From: Gammaproteobacteria bacterium
GTDB lineage: Bacteria > Pseudomonadota > Gammaproteobacteria > UBA4575
Assembly (NCBI GenBank): GCA_028279275.1
Contig: JANQOB010000020.1
Span: 1 to 64,000, forward strand
Length of the DNA stretch: 64,000 nucleotides
Direction of reading: 5' to 3'
Shown: positions 1-8,813 of the stretch, in pieces
How the letters are laid out: each line of letters starts with the position of its first letter
Position numbering within the stretch: position 1 is the stretch's first letter
The notes under the pieces: model-generated
Database searches by the model: none
Seen by the model: only the letters and a program-made list of their open reading frames with translations
What the model was told of the DNA's origin: nothing
Program-made: the position numbers and the translations under genes

Positions 1-99
1 TACATGAAACAACAACTGGCGAAGTGGGATGACGAGATGGCCTCCGAGGGCGAACTGAAGATCGCTCATCAGATGAATAAACAGGCCGGGTACGTTTAA
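1..99 (+). CDS. 3' end of a truncated upstream gene
   Basis: The reading frame is open from the window edge to a TAA at 97-99 and gives 32 residues ending in KQAGYV. The fragment is hydrophilic and helical-looking (MKQQLAKWDDEMA...). Its codons are more GC-rich than the neighbouring genes. A strong intrinsic terminator follows 27 bases after the stop, which supports this being a genuine gene end. No family can be assigned from so short a tail. Confidence 0.6.
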   Translation, partial: YMKQQLAKWDDEMASEGELKIAHQMNKQAGYV

Positions 100-125
100 A
101 AAAATAGTACTCATTCATCTAATTT

Positions 126-163
126 AAAAACCCCTGGCTCCTTGTGAGACGGGGGTTTTTTTT
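126..163 (+). terminator. Intrinsic terminator after the truncated first gene
   Basis: An AAAACCCC arm and a GGGGGTTTT arm enclose a loop of about 17 bases and run into eight T residues. It sits just after the stop at 99 and isolates that gene from the next one. Confidence 0.8.
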
Positions 164-209
164 GCATTTAATTTTTTAATAACTAACAAAACTATATTAA
201 GCTCTCTCA

Positions 210-935
210 ATGGTTGAAAAGTTTGACCCTCAAAAAAATATAACTAAGCAAGAAACCTTATCTGACTCAGTAAGTTCGTTTCTGTCTGGAGATGAACGAG
301 CGTGGTTTGAAAATGAGCTTATTAAATTTCAACAACAACTACGTGATTTGCCCAATCAAGCAAGTAATCTTGAACGTGCCAAGCTCGAACTTGAAATAGC
401 TGAAGTGTTTATCGGTTTAGATCGTTTAAACGAGGCGTGGGAAAGTGCACGACCACTTGTTGAATTATTTATTGTTGAACAAGAGTTTGAATATGCTGTG
501 CGATCGTGTCGAGTGCTATATCAAGCTAACCATGATTTATCCATCGCTGCATTGGGACAAGGATGTTGGTTAGCAGTAACGTATCCAATAAACCCAACGT
601 TATCTATTGAGATGTTGCATAACATTGTCGAAGAAACTCCTGACAATTCTGATGGTGCTGCTGTTGCGGCGATGGCAGCGCAATACATTGCTGATATGCG
701 TGGTGAAAAAGATCGTGAAAACTTAATGTTTCTCACCACTCAAGTTATAGCTAAGGTTGCCAAACGACATCGCAATATTGAGGATGAAGAATCAATCAAA
801 ATATGGATTGAAATTTTAGAACTCAATGATACGGACCAATTGTTCACTCGATTAGCCAAAATAATCGACACCATTACAGCAGATAACTGGTGGTTTAACC
901 GAGACGAGCTCCGAGCGCAATTACCTGTTAATTAA
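210..935 (+). CDS. Hypothetical TPR-like helical protein
   Basis: This is a 241-residue soluble protein with no signal peptide or membrane segment. It looks almost entirely alpha-helical. Residues ~50-110 (LELEIAEVFIGLDRLNEAWESARPLVE...) have the alternating helix pattern of tetratricopeptide-like repeats, suggesting a scaffold or protein-binding role. The start has only a weak ribosome-binding site (ctctctca). It lies between two terminators, so it is probably transcribed alone. I do not recognise the family. Confidence 0.7.
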   Translation: MVEKFDPQKNITKQETLSDSVSSFLSGDERAWFENELIKFQQQLRDLPNQASNLERAKLELEIAEVFIGLDRLNEAWESARPLVELFIVEQEFEYAVRSCRVLYQANHDLSIAALGQGCWLAVTYPINPTLSIEMLHNIVEETPDNSDGAAVAAMAAQYIADMRGEKDRENLMFLTTQVIAKVAKRHRNIEDEESIKIWIEILELNDTDQLFTRLAKIIDTITADNWWFNRDELRAQLPVN

Positions 936-975
936 GGAAAAATTGCTTAAATGTGAGCTAAGTCGCAATTTTTTC
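936..975 (+). terminator. Intrinsic terminator after the TPR-like gene
   Basis: GGAAAAATTGC pairs with GCAATTTTTTC across an 18-base loop, immediately after the stop at 935. The second arm supplies a T-run. A further short AAAACC/GGTTTT palindrome lies at 1008-1022, just before the pilin operon. Confidence 0.65.
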
Positions 976-1100
976 TCCACTAGTCCACTAATCCCCTCCA
1001 CTTACGCAAAACCGACGGTTTTTTACTGTGAATTTATAGCTATATCTCATTATTGAGAGTGCGATTTCTGTACATTTATCGCACTGAGAGTTGGACTTTT

Positions 1101-1652
1101 ATGGAGAGAGTGGTGACCAAACCAGCACAACAGGTTGGGTTCACCCTAATTGAGTTAATGATTGTCACTATAGTTGTGGCAATTTTTGTAACTGTGGGTG
1201 TGCCTAGTTTTCAAAATTTGGTAAGTGATAATCGCTTAGCAACGCAAGCTAATCGCCTTGTATCGTCTTTGCAATTAGCACGCTCTGAAGCTCTCAAGTT
1301 ACGCACTCCAGTTTCTGTATGTCGTTCAACGAATGGCACTTCATGTGCAGGCGCAGGAAATTGGGAAACAGGTTGGTTGGTTTTTGTAGATACCAATGGA
1401 AATGGGGATATTGATGGGGAACGAATTTTGTTAGCGAACGCGGGGCTGAGTGGCAGCAACACACTTCGTGCCACAGCTGCCCCCTTCACGGATTTTATAA
1501 ATTATCAACCGAGTGGTTTGCAAAGTACAACTAATACTGCCACGTACAGGATATGTGATGGAAACAATCCCGATGTTAATCAAGGTCGGCAAATAACAAT
1601 TTCAACTACTGGGCGAGTTCAGACAGATAGAGGTGTAACAGCTTGTCCGTAA
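1101..1652 (+). CDS. fimT: GspH/FimT-family minor pseudopilin
   Basis: A type IV prepilin-like protein of 183 residues. It has a class III leader ending in Gly followed by FTLIELMI, with the conserved Glu at +5 of the mature protein, then a ~20-residue hydrophobic helix. The C-terminal domain contains the GspH/FimT pattern LVSSLQLARSEA. An in-frame ATG exists at 1053, but it would add 16 residues before a normal leader, so 1101 is preferred. This is the first gene of a fimT-pilV-pilW-pilX-pilY1 run. The product is expected at the pilus tip, where minor pilins prime assembly. Whether it is FimT or the FimU paralogue cannot be decided by eye. Confidence 0.85.
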   Translation: MERVVTKPAQQVGFTLIELMIVTIVVAIFVTVGVPSFQNLVSDNRLATQANRLVSSLQLARSEALKLRTPVSVCRSTNGTSCAGAGNWETGWLVFVDTNGNGDIDGERILLANAGLSGSNTLRATAAPFTDFINYQPSGLQSTTNTATYRICDGNNPDVNQGRQITISTTGRVQTDRGVTACP

Positions 1653-1672
1653 GTTTATAAGGCTAAAATTTT

Positions 1673-2284
1673 ATGAATAACAGTGTAAAAACTTTTACCA
1701 AGCCAAAACATAAGAAGTTTATGTCTGGGTTATCTTTGATTGAGATATTAGTAACAGTAGTTGTGTTATCGATTGGCTTGTTGGGCATTGCAGGTATGCA
1801 AGCTTTTGGCATGCGTTACAGTCATGACTCTTATGCACGTAGCCAAGCAACAATGTTAGCCAACGAATTAATTGAACGTATGCATGCTAATCCAGATGCC
1901 GTCGCTAATGGTGATTACGATGATGCAGATAACAATGCTGCAATTAATTGTACTAACGTTACGAATGATCCTGCGCATGTATCCAATCCAGCACCAGCAT
2001 GTTCTGGTACAGAAGTTTGTACTGTCACACAATTAGCACAACTCGATGTATTTAGAGCAAAGTGCGGACAGTTCTTAGCAGGCACCGGTGCACTTGTTGG
2101 TGGTGCAGCAAATTTATTACCTAATGGAACACTGGCAATAACATGTACAGATTCTAGCGTAGGTGTAGCACCGGCATGCGAAGGGGATAACACACGTACG
2201 GTAACCGTTAGTTGGCAAGATCCGGATCAAAAAGGCAATGCTGGAGCTACATTGCAAGTTCAAGTTAATGCGAGATTCTTATGA
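1673..2284 (+). CDS. pilV: Type IV pilus minor pilin PilV
   Basis: 203 residues with a prepilin leader ending ...KFMSG before LSLIEILV, conserved Glu5, and the PilV-typical stretch LLGIAGMQAFGMRYSHDSYARSQATMLANELIERM. The cysteine-rich C-terminal domain (several Cys between residues ~85 and 170) probably forms disulfides in the periplasm. It starts 20 bases after fimT, and its stop overlaps the pilW start (ATGA), indicating translational coupling. Family knowledge: PilV helps form the minor-pilin tip complex with PilW, PilX and PilY1. Confidence 0.88.
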   Translation: MNNSVKTFTKPKHKKFMSGLSLIEILVTVVVLSIGLLGIAGMQAFGMRYSHDSYARSQATMLANELIERMHANPDAVANGDYDDADNNAAINCTNVTNDPAHVSNPAPACSGTEVCTVTQLAQLDVFRAKCGQFLAGTGALVGGAANLLPNGTLAITCTDSSVGVAPACEGDNTRTVTVSWQDPDQKGNAGATLQVQVNARFL

Positions 2285-3060
2285 ATATGACTAATGTAAA
2301 TTTACATAAACAATTTGGTCTCTCAATTGTTGAATTGATGATCGCATTAGTATTGTCACTAGTCGTAATGTTAATCACGACAAGCATCTACGTCAGTAAT
2401 AAACAAACATATCGATTTTTGGATCAATATAGTTTGCTACAAGAAAATGGACGCTTTGCAATATTCTTTTTACGTGAACATATATTGCAGGCAGGTTTTC
2501 CACGCCAGTCAAATGTTGATCCGTTTCCTGTAGTGCCGGGCAACAATACGGGCACAAATGGAAGTGACACGATTACTGTGCAATTTAGATCTGCAGTAGA
2601 TTGTTTAAATGATGTACCTGCTGGTGCATTACCTCTACGGCTTACACAAAATACTTTTCAACTTGGTGATTTAGACGCAGATGGAGTAATCGAATTGACA
2701 TGCAATGGTAATGGGCTTGTTGGTGGCGTAGACCAACCTGCACAACCCCTAGTGGATGGCATTGTAAATCTACAGGCTGAATACGGTGTAGACACCGATG
2801 CGGATGGAATTGCAAACACCTATGCAAATTCTGCTGTCGTGCAAGCAGGAACAATTGGTGGCGCTGGCCCGGATTGGAACAACGTTGTTTCTATGCGTGT
2901 TGCAGTACTTGTTGAAGGGGAGCCCAATACATTAGATCAAGCGCAGTCGATTACTTATAGCTTACTAGGTCAACCAGTAACTCCAGCTGCAGACCGTACT
3001 CCACGACGTGTTTTTACAACAACCATTCCTTTGCGTAATCGCAATAAAACAATTATTTAG
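2281..3060 (+). CDS. pilW: Type IV pilus minor pilin PilW
   Basis: 259 residues with leader ...HKQFG before LSIVELMIAL, conserved Glu5 and a long hydrophobic helix, followed by the PilW-family region YSLLQENGRFAIFFLREHILQAGF. The C-terminal half has a Thr/Asn-rich beta domain with VSMRVAVLVEGE near residue 205, also typical of the family. The start overlaps the pilV stop by four bases. It acts at the inner membrane and pilus tip as a minor pilin. Confidence 0.88.
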   Translation: MNMTNVNLHKQFGLSIVELMIALVLSLVVMLITTSIYVSNKQTYRFLDQYSLLQENGRFAIFFLREHILQAGFPRQSNVDPFPVVPGNNTGTNGSDTITVQFRSAVDCLNDVPAGALPLRLTQNTFQLGDLDADGVIELTCNGNGLVGGVDQPAQPLVDGIVNLQAEYGVDTDADGIANTYANSAVVQAGTIGGAGPDWNNVVSMRVAVLVEGEPNTLDQAQSITYSLLGQPVTPAADRTPRRVFTTTIPLRNRNKTII

Positions 3061-3072
3061 GTGGCAATTATG

Positions 3073-3585
3073 ATGAATTCAATTAGTAATCAAAATGGTG
3101 TTGTATTAGTTGTTGGTTTGTTGATGTTGCTTGTTATTACGGTCGTAGGCGTAACGGCGATGAGTGATACAGCGATGAATGAAAGAATGACCTCAAACCA
3201 CCAATTTCAAACCTTAAGTTTTCAAGCAGCGGAATCAGCCATTCGTGATAATTTTGATATCGCCTCCGTCTCGCCTTCTGTTACAGCAGTGAATTGGTTT
3301 GTTGATCCAGCGCCTACAAATTATAACGTAGATATTCAAAGCGGTACTCCTCTGGGAGTACAAGCAGACGCAAGCATTCAATTTTGTGGAGAAGAATTAC
3401 CTATAGGCTCAGGATTTTGCAATGGTCTCGCAGGAGGCTGTGATATTGATCAGGTTTTTGATGTAAGAGGTGAAGGACGAGTAAGTTCACTCGGAACTCA
3501 AGAGCAACATATGCGTAGAGGAGCACGTGCCATGCTTAGTGCAGGATTAGCATTTGATACAACAAAATGTGATCAGGTGCCATAG
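3073..3585 (+). CDS. pilX: Type IV pilus minor pilin PilX
   Basis: About 171 residues beginning MNSISNQNG before VVLVVGLLMLLVIT, then the PilX N-terminal signature MSDTAMNERMTSNHQFQTLSFQAAESA. The frame opens with a GTG at 3061 directly after the pilW stop. An AGGTGG at 3060-3065 is best placed for ATG 3073, with ATG 3070 as a second option. Like other PilX proteins it lacks the Glu5-type FTLIE motif. Four Cys residues in the C-terminal domain may form disulfides. Confidence 0.85.
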   Translation: MNSISNQNGVVLVVGLLMLLVITVVGVTAMSDTAMNERMTSNHQFQTLSFQAAESAIRDNFDIASVSPSVTAVNWFVDPAPTNYNVDIQSGTPLGVQADASIQFCGEELPIGSGFCNGLAGGCDIDQVFDVRGEGRVSSLGTQEQHMRRGARAMLSAGLAFDTTKCDQVP

Positions 3586-3631
3586 ATCAAAAAAAGGATT
3601 TTAAGGTTATTTTTTTAAAGAGAGCTAGATA

Positions 3632-6600
3632 ATGAGTATGTTAGTAAGAAAGTTACATGTTGTTCTGTTTGTAAGTCTGACAACATTTATTGTAAGTAGC
3701 ACACAAACATTTGCAGAAGATATAGAGATTTATAACAGTACGCAAAAAGTTCCAAACGTTCTTTTTATCATCGATTCTTCTGGAAGTATGGATGATGATA
3801 TTAACGGAGATGATCCGAGTTCTACGGGACTTCCATCGAAATGGAGTTTAGTCACTACTGCTTTAGATGGAATTTTGTCTGAAAGTTATTCCAACTTAAA
3901 TGTTGGGTTTATGAATTTTGCCGGTGATAATGGTCGAGGCGTTGATTTTCCAGTGGCTGATATTAACGGGTCTGCTAAATCTGTAGAGCCATCTGTTTCA
4001 GATCCTAATGAATCCTACTCAAGTTTGTTGCGACGATTCATCACTAATCTTCCCGCTCCTGATGATAGTACACCAATAACTCAGTCCTTGTATGAAGCGG
4101 CTCTCTACTATAGAGGTGAAAACGTTGATTATGGAGCACAAAACCCTGGAACCTGGAATGATGCAAATTCTGAATATACGGGAGCACATGTAGAAGCTGC
4201 TGGGCCGCGCACTTATTCTGGCGGCACTTGGAACGGTTCGGGTTTTACGGGAACGCCAAGATACAACTCACCCATAGGCGTGTGTACGGAAAATTACATT
4301 GTACTTCTATCTGACGGTATACCGAGGAGACATGACGACGATGTAAAAGATTACATTAAAGAACTGTACGATCCAGATAAAAGCGATTGTAATGACATCT
4401 CGGATATTTTCTCAGATGATGATGATGTAGAAGATGGAGAATGCGCAGAGGATCTTACCTATTATTTGAAAAACTTTGATCAAAGTTCTATTGCTGGTAC
4501 CCAGACTGTTACAACTTATACTATCGGATTTGCTTTAGCTAACGATACTGAGACAAAAGAATATATGGAGAGTCTTGCAACGGCTGACCAAAATGGATTT
4601 TATGATGCAGGAAATAGTAGTCAGCTTGTGACCAGCTTTAAACAAATTGTAGACGATATTATTGAAAATCGACCAAGGGCAATGGCGAGAGTTGGTACGA
4701 CATTTGATTTAACATCGCTTTCATCCAGTAGGGACGAAATATATGTACCTCTATTTAATGCAGAGCCTAACTTTCCACGTTGGCAAGGAAACTTAAAAGG
4801 TTATACTTTCGATGCTTCAGGAGAATTAAAAGGATTGAATGGTAATTCTGCTCTTGTAACCGATGCCAACGGTAATGTTGTCTTTAACGATGCATCTACA
4901 AGTTACTGGTCTACAGCGCAAGATGGAGAAAGTGTAGCGCTTGGCGGTGTGGCGAGTCGTCTGAATGCAACGACAAGAAATGCTTTCACGGACGATGGTC
5001 CGGGAACATCGCGAACATTACAGTCATTGGACACAGCAAACACGTCTTTAACTGGTAACCCCGCAATATTTGGTTTACCAGGTTCTACGCCTGCAGCGGA
5101 TATACAAAAGCTGATCTCTTGGACACGCGGCTTTGATGTGTATGATGAGGACGGAGATCTCGATATCACCGAGCAACGCAACTTCATTGGTGACGCATTG
5201 CATACAGCCCCTATAGTTGCAAGCTATGACGGTAACGATACAGATTCGATGCTAACGGGTTCACCTGCTATTGAACGTGTTGCGTACTTCATGACAAACG
5301 AAGGGTTTTTACATGCGATCAACGTTACCGGTAATACTTCAAGCGACGGCGGCAACGAATTGTTTGCCTATATGCCAAGCGATCTGCTGGATAACTTAGT
5401 AACATTACAAAACAATGCAGTAGGCGGTTCAAAAGTATATGGATTAGATGGTCCACTAGTGCTATACCAAGTAGGTGGTCCTACCAATGTGGCCGGTGAC
5501 AAATACCTGTATTTTGGTATGCGTCGCGGTGGTATGAATTACTATGCTATGAATGTAAGTAATCCTAACGCTCCCACATTAATGTGGACCATTGAGGGCG
5601 GCAGCGGTGATTTTCAAGAACTTGCACAGACTTGGTCATCTCCGATCGTTACAAAAGTTATGTATGACGGAGCTGAAAGACTCGTATTAGTGCTCGGTGG
5701 TGGTTACGATACCATTCAAGATACGGCAACAGTACCTACACCAGATACTCAGGGTAGAGCAATCTATGTTGTGGATGCTGTTACAGGACAGAAACTTTGG
5801 TCAGCGGGACCTAGTGGCAGTCCCGATACACATACATTAAATCTCTCACTTACAAATGGTATTGCCGGAGATGTTTCGGCTATCGATTTGGATAATGACA
5901 GCATTACAGACCGCTTATATTTTGGAGATTTGGGTGGTCATGTTTGGCGTATTGACTTTCAAGGAGACCTAAAAACGGGAACTGCGGGTTTAGCGAATGA
6001 CTACTCCGGATATATGCTTGCAGACTTGCAAGGTAATGATGCGGCCAATACCCGGCGCTTCTTTTCCAGACCGGTTGCTGCGCGTACAGAAAACGGAAAA
6101 CTAGCGGTCACAATTGGTTCTGGGCATCGCTCACACCCATTGGACTCAACCGTACAGAATCGCTTCTACACGATATACGATCCGAATATCAGTGGCGTAC
6201 CTACTACCGTGCCGAGTCCAATAACCGAGAGTGATTTACAGAATATCACTGATTTTACTACAGGGTATACGGACTCATCTAAAAGCGGATGGAAAATCAA
6301 TTTAGGTACGGGTGAAAAAATATTTAATGAAGCTTTAGTGTTACGTGGTGAAGTATTTTTCACAACCTATATTCCACCCGTTGTGCTTTGCGAAGATGTA
6401 CCAAATGGATCACGCTTGTTCGCCGTTGATCTTGAGGGGAAAATTACAAGAAACTTGGATGGAGATATTACAAATGGTGATGAAGCCTACGTTAATATTC
6501 TTAACTTTGGGATTCTTCCTAAGTTATCTCTGCATTATGGTGGTGCCGGACAAGTAAATGGAATTTTCCTGCCAAACTTTAAGAATATCTATAGCTTGAA

Positions 6601-6637
6601 CAAGCTGGAGGATCGTTTCTGGACGAACAATCCTTAA
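3632..6637 (+). CDS. pilY1: Type IV pilus tip adhesin / biogenesis factor PilY1
   Basis: 1001 residues with a signal peptide ending near TFAED (29-30). An N-terminal von Willebrand A-like domain carries a MIDAS motif D48-S-S-G-S. A C-terminal beta-propeller of the PilY1 type spans roughly residues 500-980, with a calcium-loop-like sequence D752-L-D-N-D756-S-I-T-D760 followed by GDLGGHVWRIDF. Known family role: PilY1 caps the pilus tip with the minor pilins and regulates extension, retraction, adhesion and surface sensing, in part through calcium. It is the last gene of the operon. No pilY2 or pilE follows, because a bidirectional terminator and a convergent gene come next. Confidence 0.9.
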   Translation: MSMLVRKLHVVLFVSLTTFIVSSTQTFAEDIEIYNSTQKVPNVLFIIDSSGSMDDDINGDDPSSTGLPSKWSLVTTALDGILSESYSNLNVGFMNFAGDNGRGVDFPVADINGSAKSVEPSVSDPNESYSSLLRRFITNLPAPDDSTPITQSLYEAALYYRGENVDYGAQNPGTWNDANSEYTGAHVEAAGPRTYSGGTWNGSGFTGTPRYNSPIGVCTENYIVLLSDGIPRRHDDDVKDYIKELYDPDKSDCNDISDIFSDDDDVEDGECAEDLTYYLKNFDQSSIAGTQTVTTYTIGFALANDTETKEYMESLATADQNGFYDAGNSSQLVTSFKQIVDDIIENRPRAMARVGTTFDLTSLSSSRDEIYVPLFNAEPNFPRWQGNLKGYTFDASGELKGLNGNSALVTDANGNVVFNDASTSYWSTAQDGESVALGGVASRLNATTRNAFTDDGPGTSRTLQSLDTANTSLTGNPAIFGLPGSTPAADIQKLISWTRGFDVYDEDGDLDITEQRNFIGDALHTAPIVASYDGNDTDSMLTGSPAIERVAYFMTNEGFLHAINVTGNTSSDGGNELFAYMPSDLLDNLVTLQNNAVGGSKVYGLDGPLVLYQVGGPTNVAGDKYLYFGMRRGGMNYYAMNVSNPNAPTLMWTIEGGSGDFQELAQTWSSPIVTKVMYDGAERLVLVLGGGYDTIQDTATVPTPDTQGRAIYVVDAVTGQKLWSAGPSGSPDTHTLNLSLTNGIAGDVSAIDLDNDSITDRLYFGDLGGHVWRIDFQGDLKTGTAGLANDYSGYMLADLQGNDAANTRRFFSRPVAARTENGKLAVTIGSGHRSHPLDSTVQNRFYTIYDPNISGVPTTVPSPITESDLQNITDFTTGYTDSSKSGWKINLGTGEKIFNEALVLRGEVFFTTYIPPVVLCEDVPNGSRLFAVDLEGKITRNLDGDITNGDEAYVNILNFGILPKLSLHYGGAGQVNGIFLPNFKNIYSLNKLEDRFWTNNP

Positions 6638-6657
6638 ATTAAACTTTACTTTTAGTT

Positions 6658-6689
6658 AAAAAAAACGCCGCAACTGCGGCGTTTTTTTT
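6658..6689. terminator. Bidirectional terminator between pilY1 and the EYL-repeat gene
   Basis: AAAACGCCGCA and TGCGGCGTTTT form a near-perfect GC-rich stem flanked by A8 on the left and T8 on the right. It can therefore terminate both convergent transcripts. Confidence 0.9.
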
Positions 6690-6705
6690 GAATAAGTATT
6701 TTTAA

Positions 6706-7347
6706 TTAATTATATTTCTTTGCGTATTCTTCATATGAACCATGAAAGCCCATATGATCTTTTTTATTAAAAGGGTCAGAACTATTTTTTTTCATTGGAG
6801 TTTGAGCGCCATCACCGTATTTCGATAGGTATTCATCTATTCCACCTTGATAGGCTCCCCCACTCGTTGAGCTGCCGTGTGATTGGTTGTTGGTTTTAGC
6901 TAGGTACTCTTCCATACTCATCGAGCTTGCGCTAGGAGTTGATGGCTTTTTATTTGAGTTTATTAGTGTGGGTTTTTTGCCAGTTAAATACTCTTCAATG
7001 CTTCCAGAAAAACCTTGGTGTAGTGTTACGTTTGCTATCAGTTGTTGACTGCGTTCATGAGCTGATTGTGCAAGGTATTCATTTATACTCATAGAAGTTG
7101 CTTCATATTCTTGTGAGTTTGAAGAAGAGCTTGGCTTAGATGCCGTTTGTTTTGTAGTGCTACTACTTGTTGCTTTAGCAGGCTTGGTAGTAGTAGGTTC
7201 TTGCTGGGTACTCGCTTGTTGGTTAGAGGCTTCAGCAGAATTTTCTGCAGCAAGCCTTCTACGGTCATCAATATAAAATCCTGCAATAACACCAAAAATA
7301 AATATGCCAACAATGGGCCAAATAATTTTTTCAGATAGTGCGGCCAT
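6706..7347 (-). CDS. Membrane-anchored protein with five EYL repeats
   Basis: 213 residues. One N-terminal transmembrane helix (about 8-25, IIWPIVGIFIFGVIAGFYI) is followed by a low-complexity Ser/Thr/Gln/Lys-rich linker (35-80). Five copies of a short motif with consensus [GS]-[SG]-[IMY]-x-E-Y-[LA]-x then occur, with EYL or EYA at 90, 119, 147, 172 and 207, separated by flexible spacers. The last 12 residues form the final repeat. A GAGG precedes the ATG. It is monocistronic and convergent with pilY1. The layout suggests a tethered string of short linear binding motifs. I do not recognise a named family, and no enzymatic domain is visible. Confidence 0.8.
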   Translation of the reverse strand: MAALSEKIIWPIVGIFIFGVIAGFYIDDRRRLAAENSAEASNQQASTQQEPTTTKPAKATSSSTTKQTASKPSSSSNSQEYEATSMSINEYLAQSAHERSQQLIANVTLHQGFSGSIEEYLTGKKPTLINSNKKPSTPSASSMSMEEYLAKTNNQSHGSSTSGGAYQGGIDEYLSKYGDGAQTPMKKNSSDPFNKKDHMGFHGSYEEYAKKYN

Positions 7348-7515
7348 GGTGCTAACCTCGTTATGGTAATGACTAGATTGATGGTAAATCTAGTTGTTTC
7401 TTATAAGTAAAATAGTTTGGTTGAATTTTAAAACATATTCATTGCCGGTTATAGCTAGAATTGAAATTTTCTCGGAGAAAGCATCGAGCACAGTTTTTTT
7501 AAACATAAGCTAACT

Positions 7516-8580
7516 ATGCAAGACATCATTCATATTGATATGGACGCATTTTATGCGGCGGTGGAGCAAAGAGATTTTCCACAATACCGTAACAAACCTG
7601 TGGTTGTCGGTGGTGATCCTGAAAAACGTGGTGTTGTGGCAACTTGTAGTTACGAAGCACGTAAGTTTGGTATCCATTCTGCTATGGCGTGCGCGCGTGC
7701 GCAGCGTTTATGTCCGAAAGCAATTTTTGTACGACCAAGATTTGAAGTATACCGACAAATATCGCAACAAATTCGCGACATCATGTTTAGCTACACTGAT
7801 TTAGTTGAACCACTTTCTTTAGATGAAGCGTATTTAGATGTTACGCACTGTAAGCGTAGTTTTGGGTCACCTACATTGGTGGCTAAGGCAATTAAAAATG
7901 AAATATTCCAAACAACAGGACTCACGGCATCAGCAGGTGTTTCGTATAACAAATTTATTGCCAAAATTGCATCGGATATGGATAAACCCAATGGACTGAC
8001 ATTGATCACAGAGAAACAGGGCCCTGAGTTTGTAAAACAATTACCGATTGGAAAGTTTCATGGTATTGGGCCTGCAACAGAAACCAAAATGCAAGATTTA
8101 GGAATTTACACTGGCGAAGATTTGCTTGCATGGAGTATTGATGAGTTGAAAGCGATTTTTGGCAAAGTGAGCGAATATTATTATTACGCGGCCCGAGGAG
8201 TTGACCGACGTGAAGTAATGAGTCATCGACAACGAAAGTCGATTGGTTCAGAACAAACATTTAGTGAAGATATAAAAGATGAGAAAGAAATGTTAGCTAA
8301 GCTACAAGAGCTGGCAACTGAGGTATGGCAGGATATGCATACAAAAAATATATGTGGTCGAACCATTACCGTAAAAGTTAAGTTCGATAATTTTGTTCAA
8401 GTTACCCGAGCCGCGACATTAGCGGGTAATATCAGCAGACTTGAAGATATTTCGGGTCAACTAGAAGAGTTACTCAATAAGGCCGAGGTTAGAGGCAGAC
8501 ATGTGCGCCTATTAGGAGTAGCAGTGTCTAAATTAACCACAAAGGAAGGTGTTGACGAAGAACAACTTACTCTCCTATAG
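7516..8580 (+). CDS. dinB: DNA polymerase IV (Y-family translesion polymerase)
   Basis: 354 residues matching DinB along its length. Catalytic acidic residues are D8 (HIDMDAFYAAVE) and D103/E104 (SLDEAYLDVT). There is a helix-hairpin-helix region in the thumb (GKFHGIGPATETKMQDLGI) and a little-finger domain with the RKSIGSEQTF signature. The extreme C-terminus QLTLL (350-354) fits a beta-clamp binding motif, as in E. coli Pol IV. It copies damaged DNA with low fidelity. I found no clear LexA box upstream, so SOS control is not supported by the sequence. Confidence 0.95.
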   Translation: MQDIIHIDMDAFYAAVEQRDFPQYRNKPVVVGGDPEKRGVVATCSYEARKFGIHSAMACARAQRLCPKAIFVRPRFEVYRQISQQIRDIMFSYTDLVEPLSLDEAYLDVTHCKRSFGSPTLVAKAIKNEIFQTTGLTASAGVSYNKFIAKIASDMDKPNGLTLITEKQGPEFVKQLPIGKFHGIGPATETKMQDLGIYTGEDLLAWSIDELKAIFGKVSEYYYYAARGVDRREVMSHRQRKSIGSEQTFSEDIKDEKEMLAKLQELATEVWQDMHTKNICGRTITVKVKFDNFVQVTRAATLAGNISRLEDISGQLEELLNKAEVRGRHVRLLGVAVSKLTTKEGVDEEQLTLL

Positions 8581-8813
8581 AGGCTTATCCTTGAATGTTC
8601 TTTTTTACACTTAAATACCTTACATATTATGCAGGTATAGTCCATTAAGCTACTAGCAACGTAGGTATGCCTTATATATTGTAGACAATGAGGCCTTGTA
8701 GTAATGTTTAACTTAAAGGAAGTGACTCATTATATATATATGTCACATGATCAACCTGCTCGTTCATCGCCAGCAAAACCTTAGCGAATCTAGAGTAGTG
8801 GAGGAGATTCAAA

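Noticed and set aside
7348..7515. Possible LexA box upstream of dinB
   Set aside because: No CTGT-N8-ACAG pattern was found. The nearest sequence, CACAG before a T-run, is too poor a match.
8740..8765. FNR/CRP-like site before the molybdoenzyme gene
   Set aside because: GTGAC and GTCAC flank an AT repeat, but neither the TTGAT-N4-ATCAA nor the TGTGA-N6-TCACA pattern is present.
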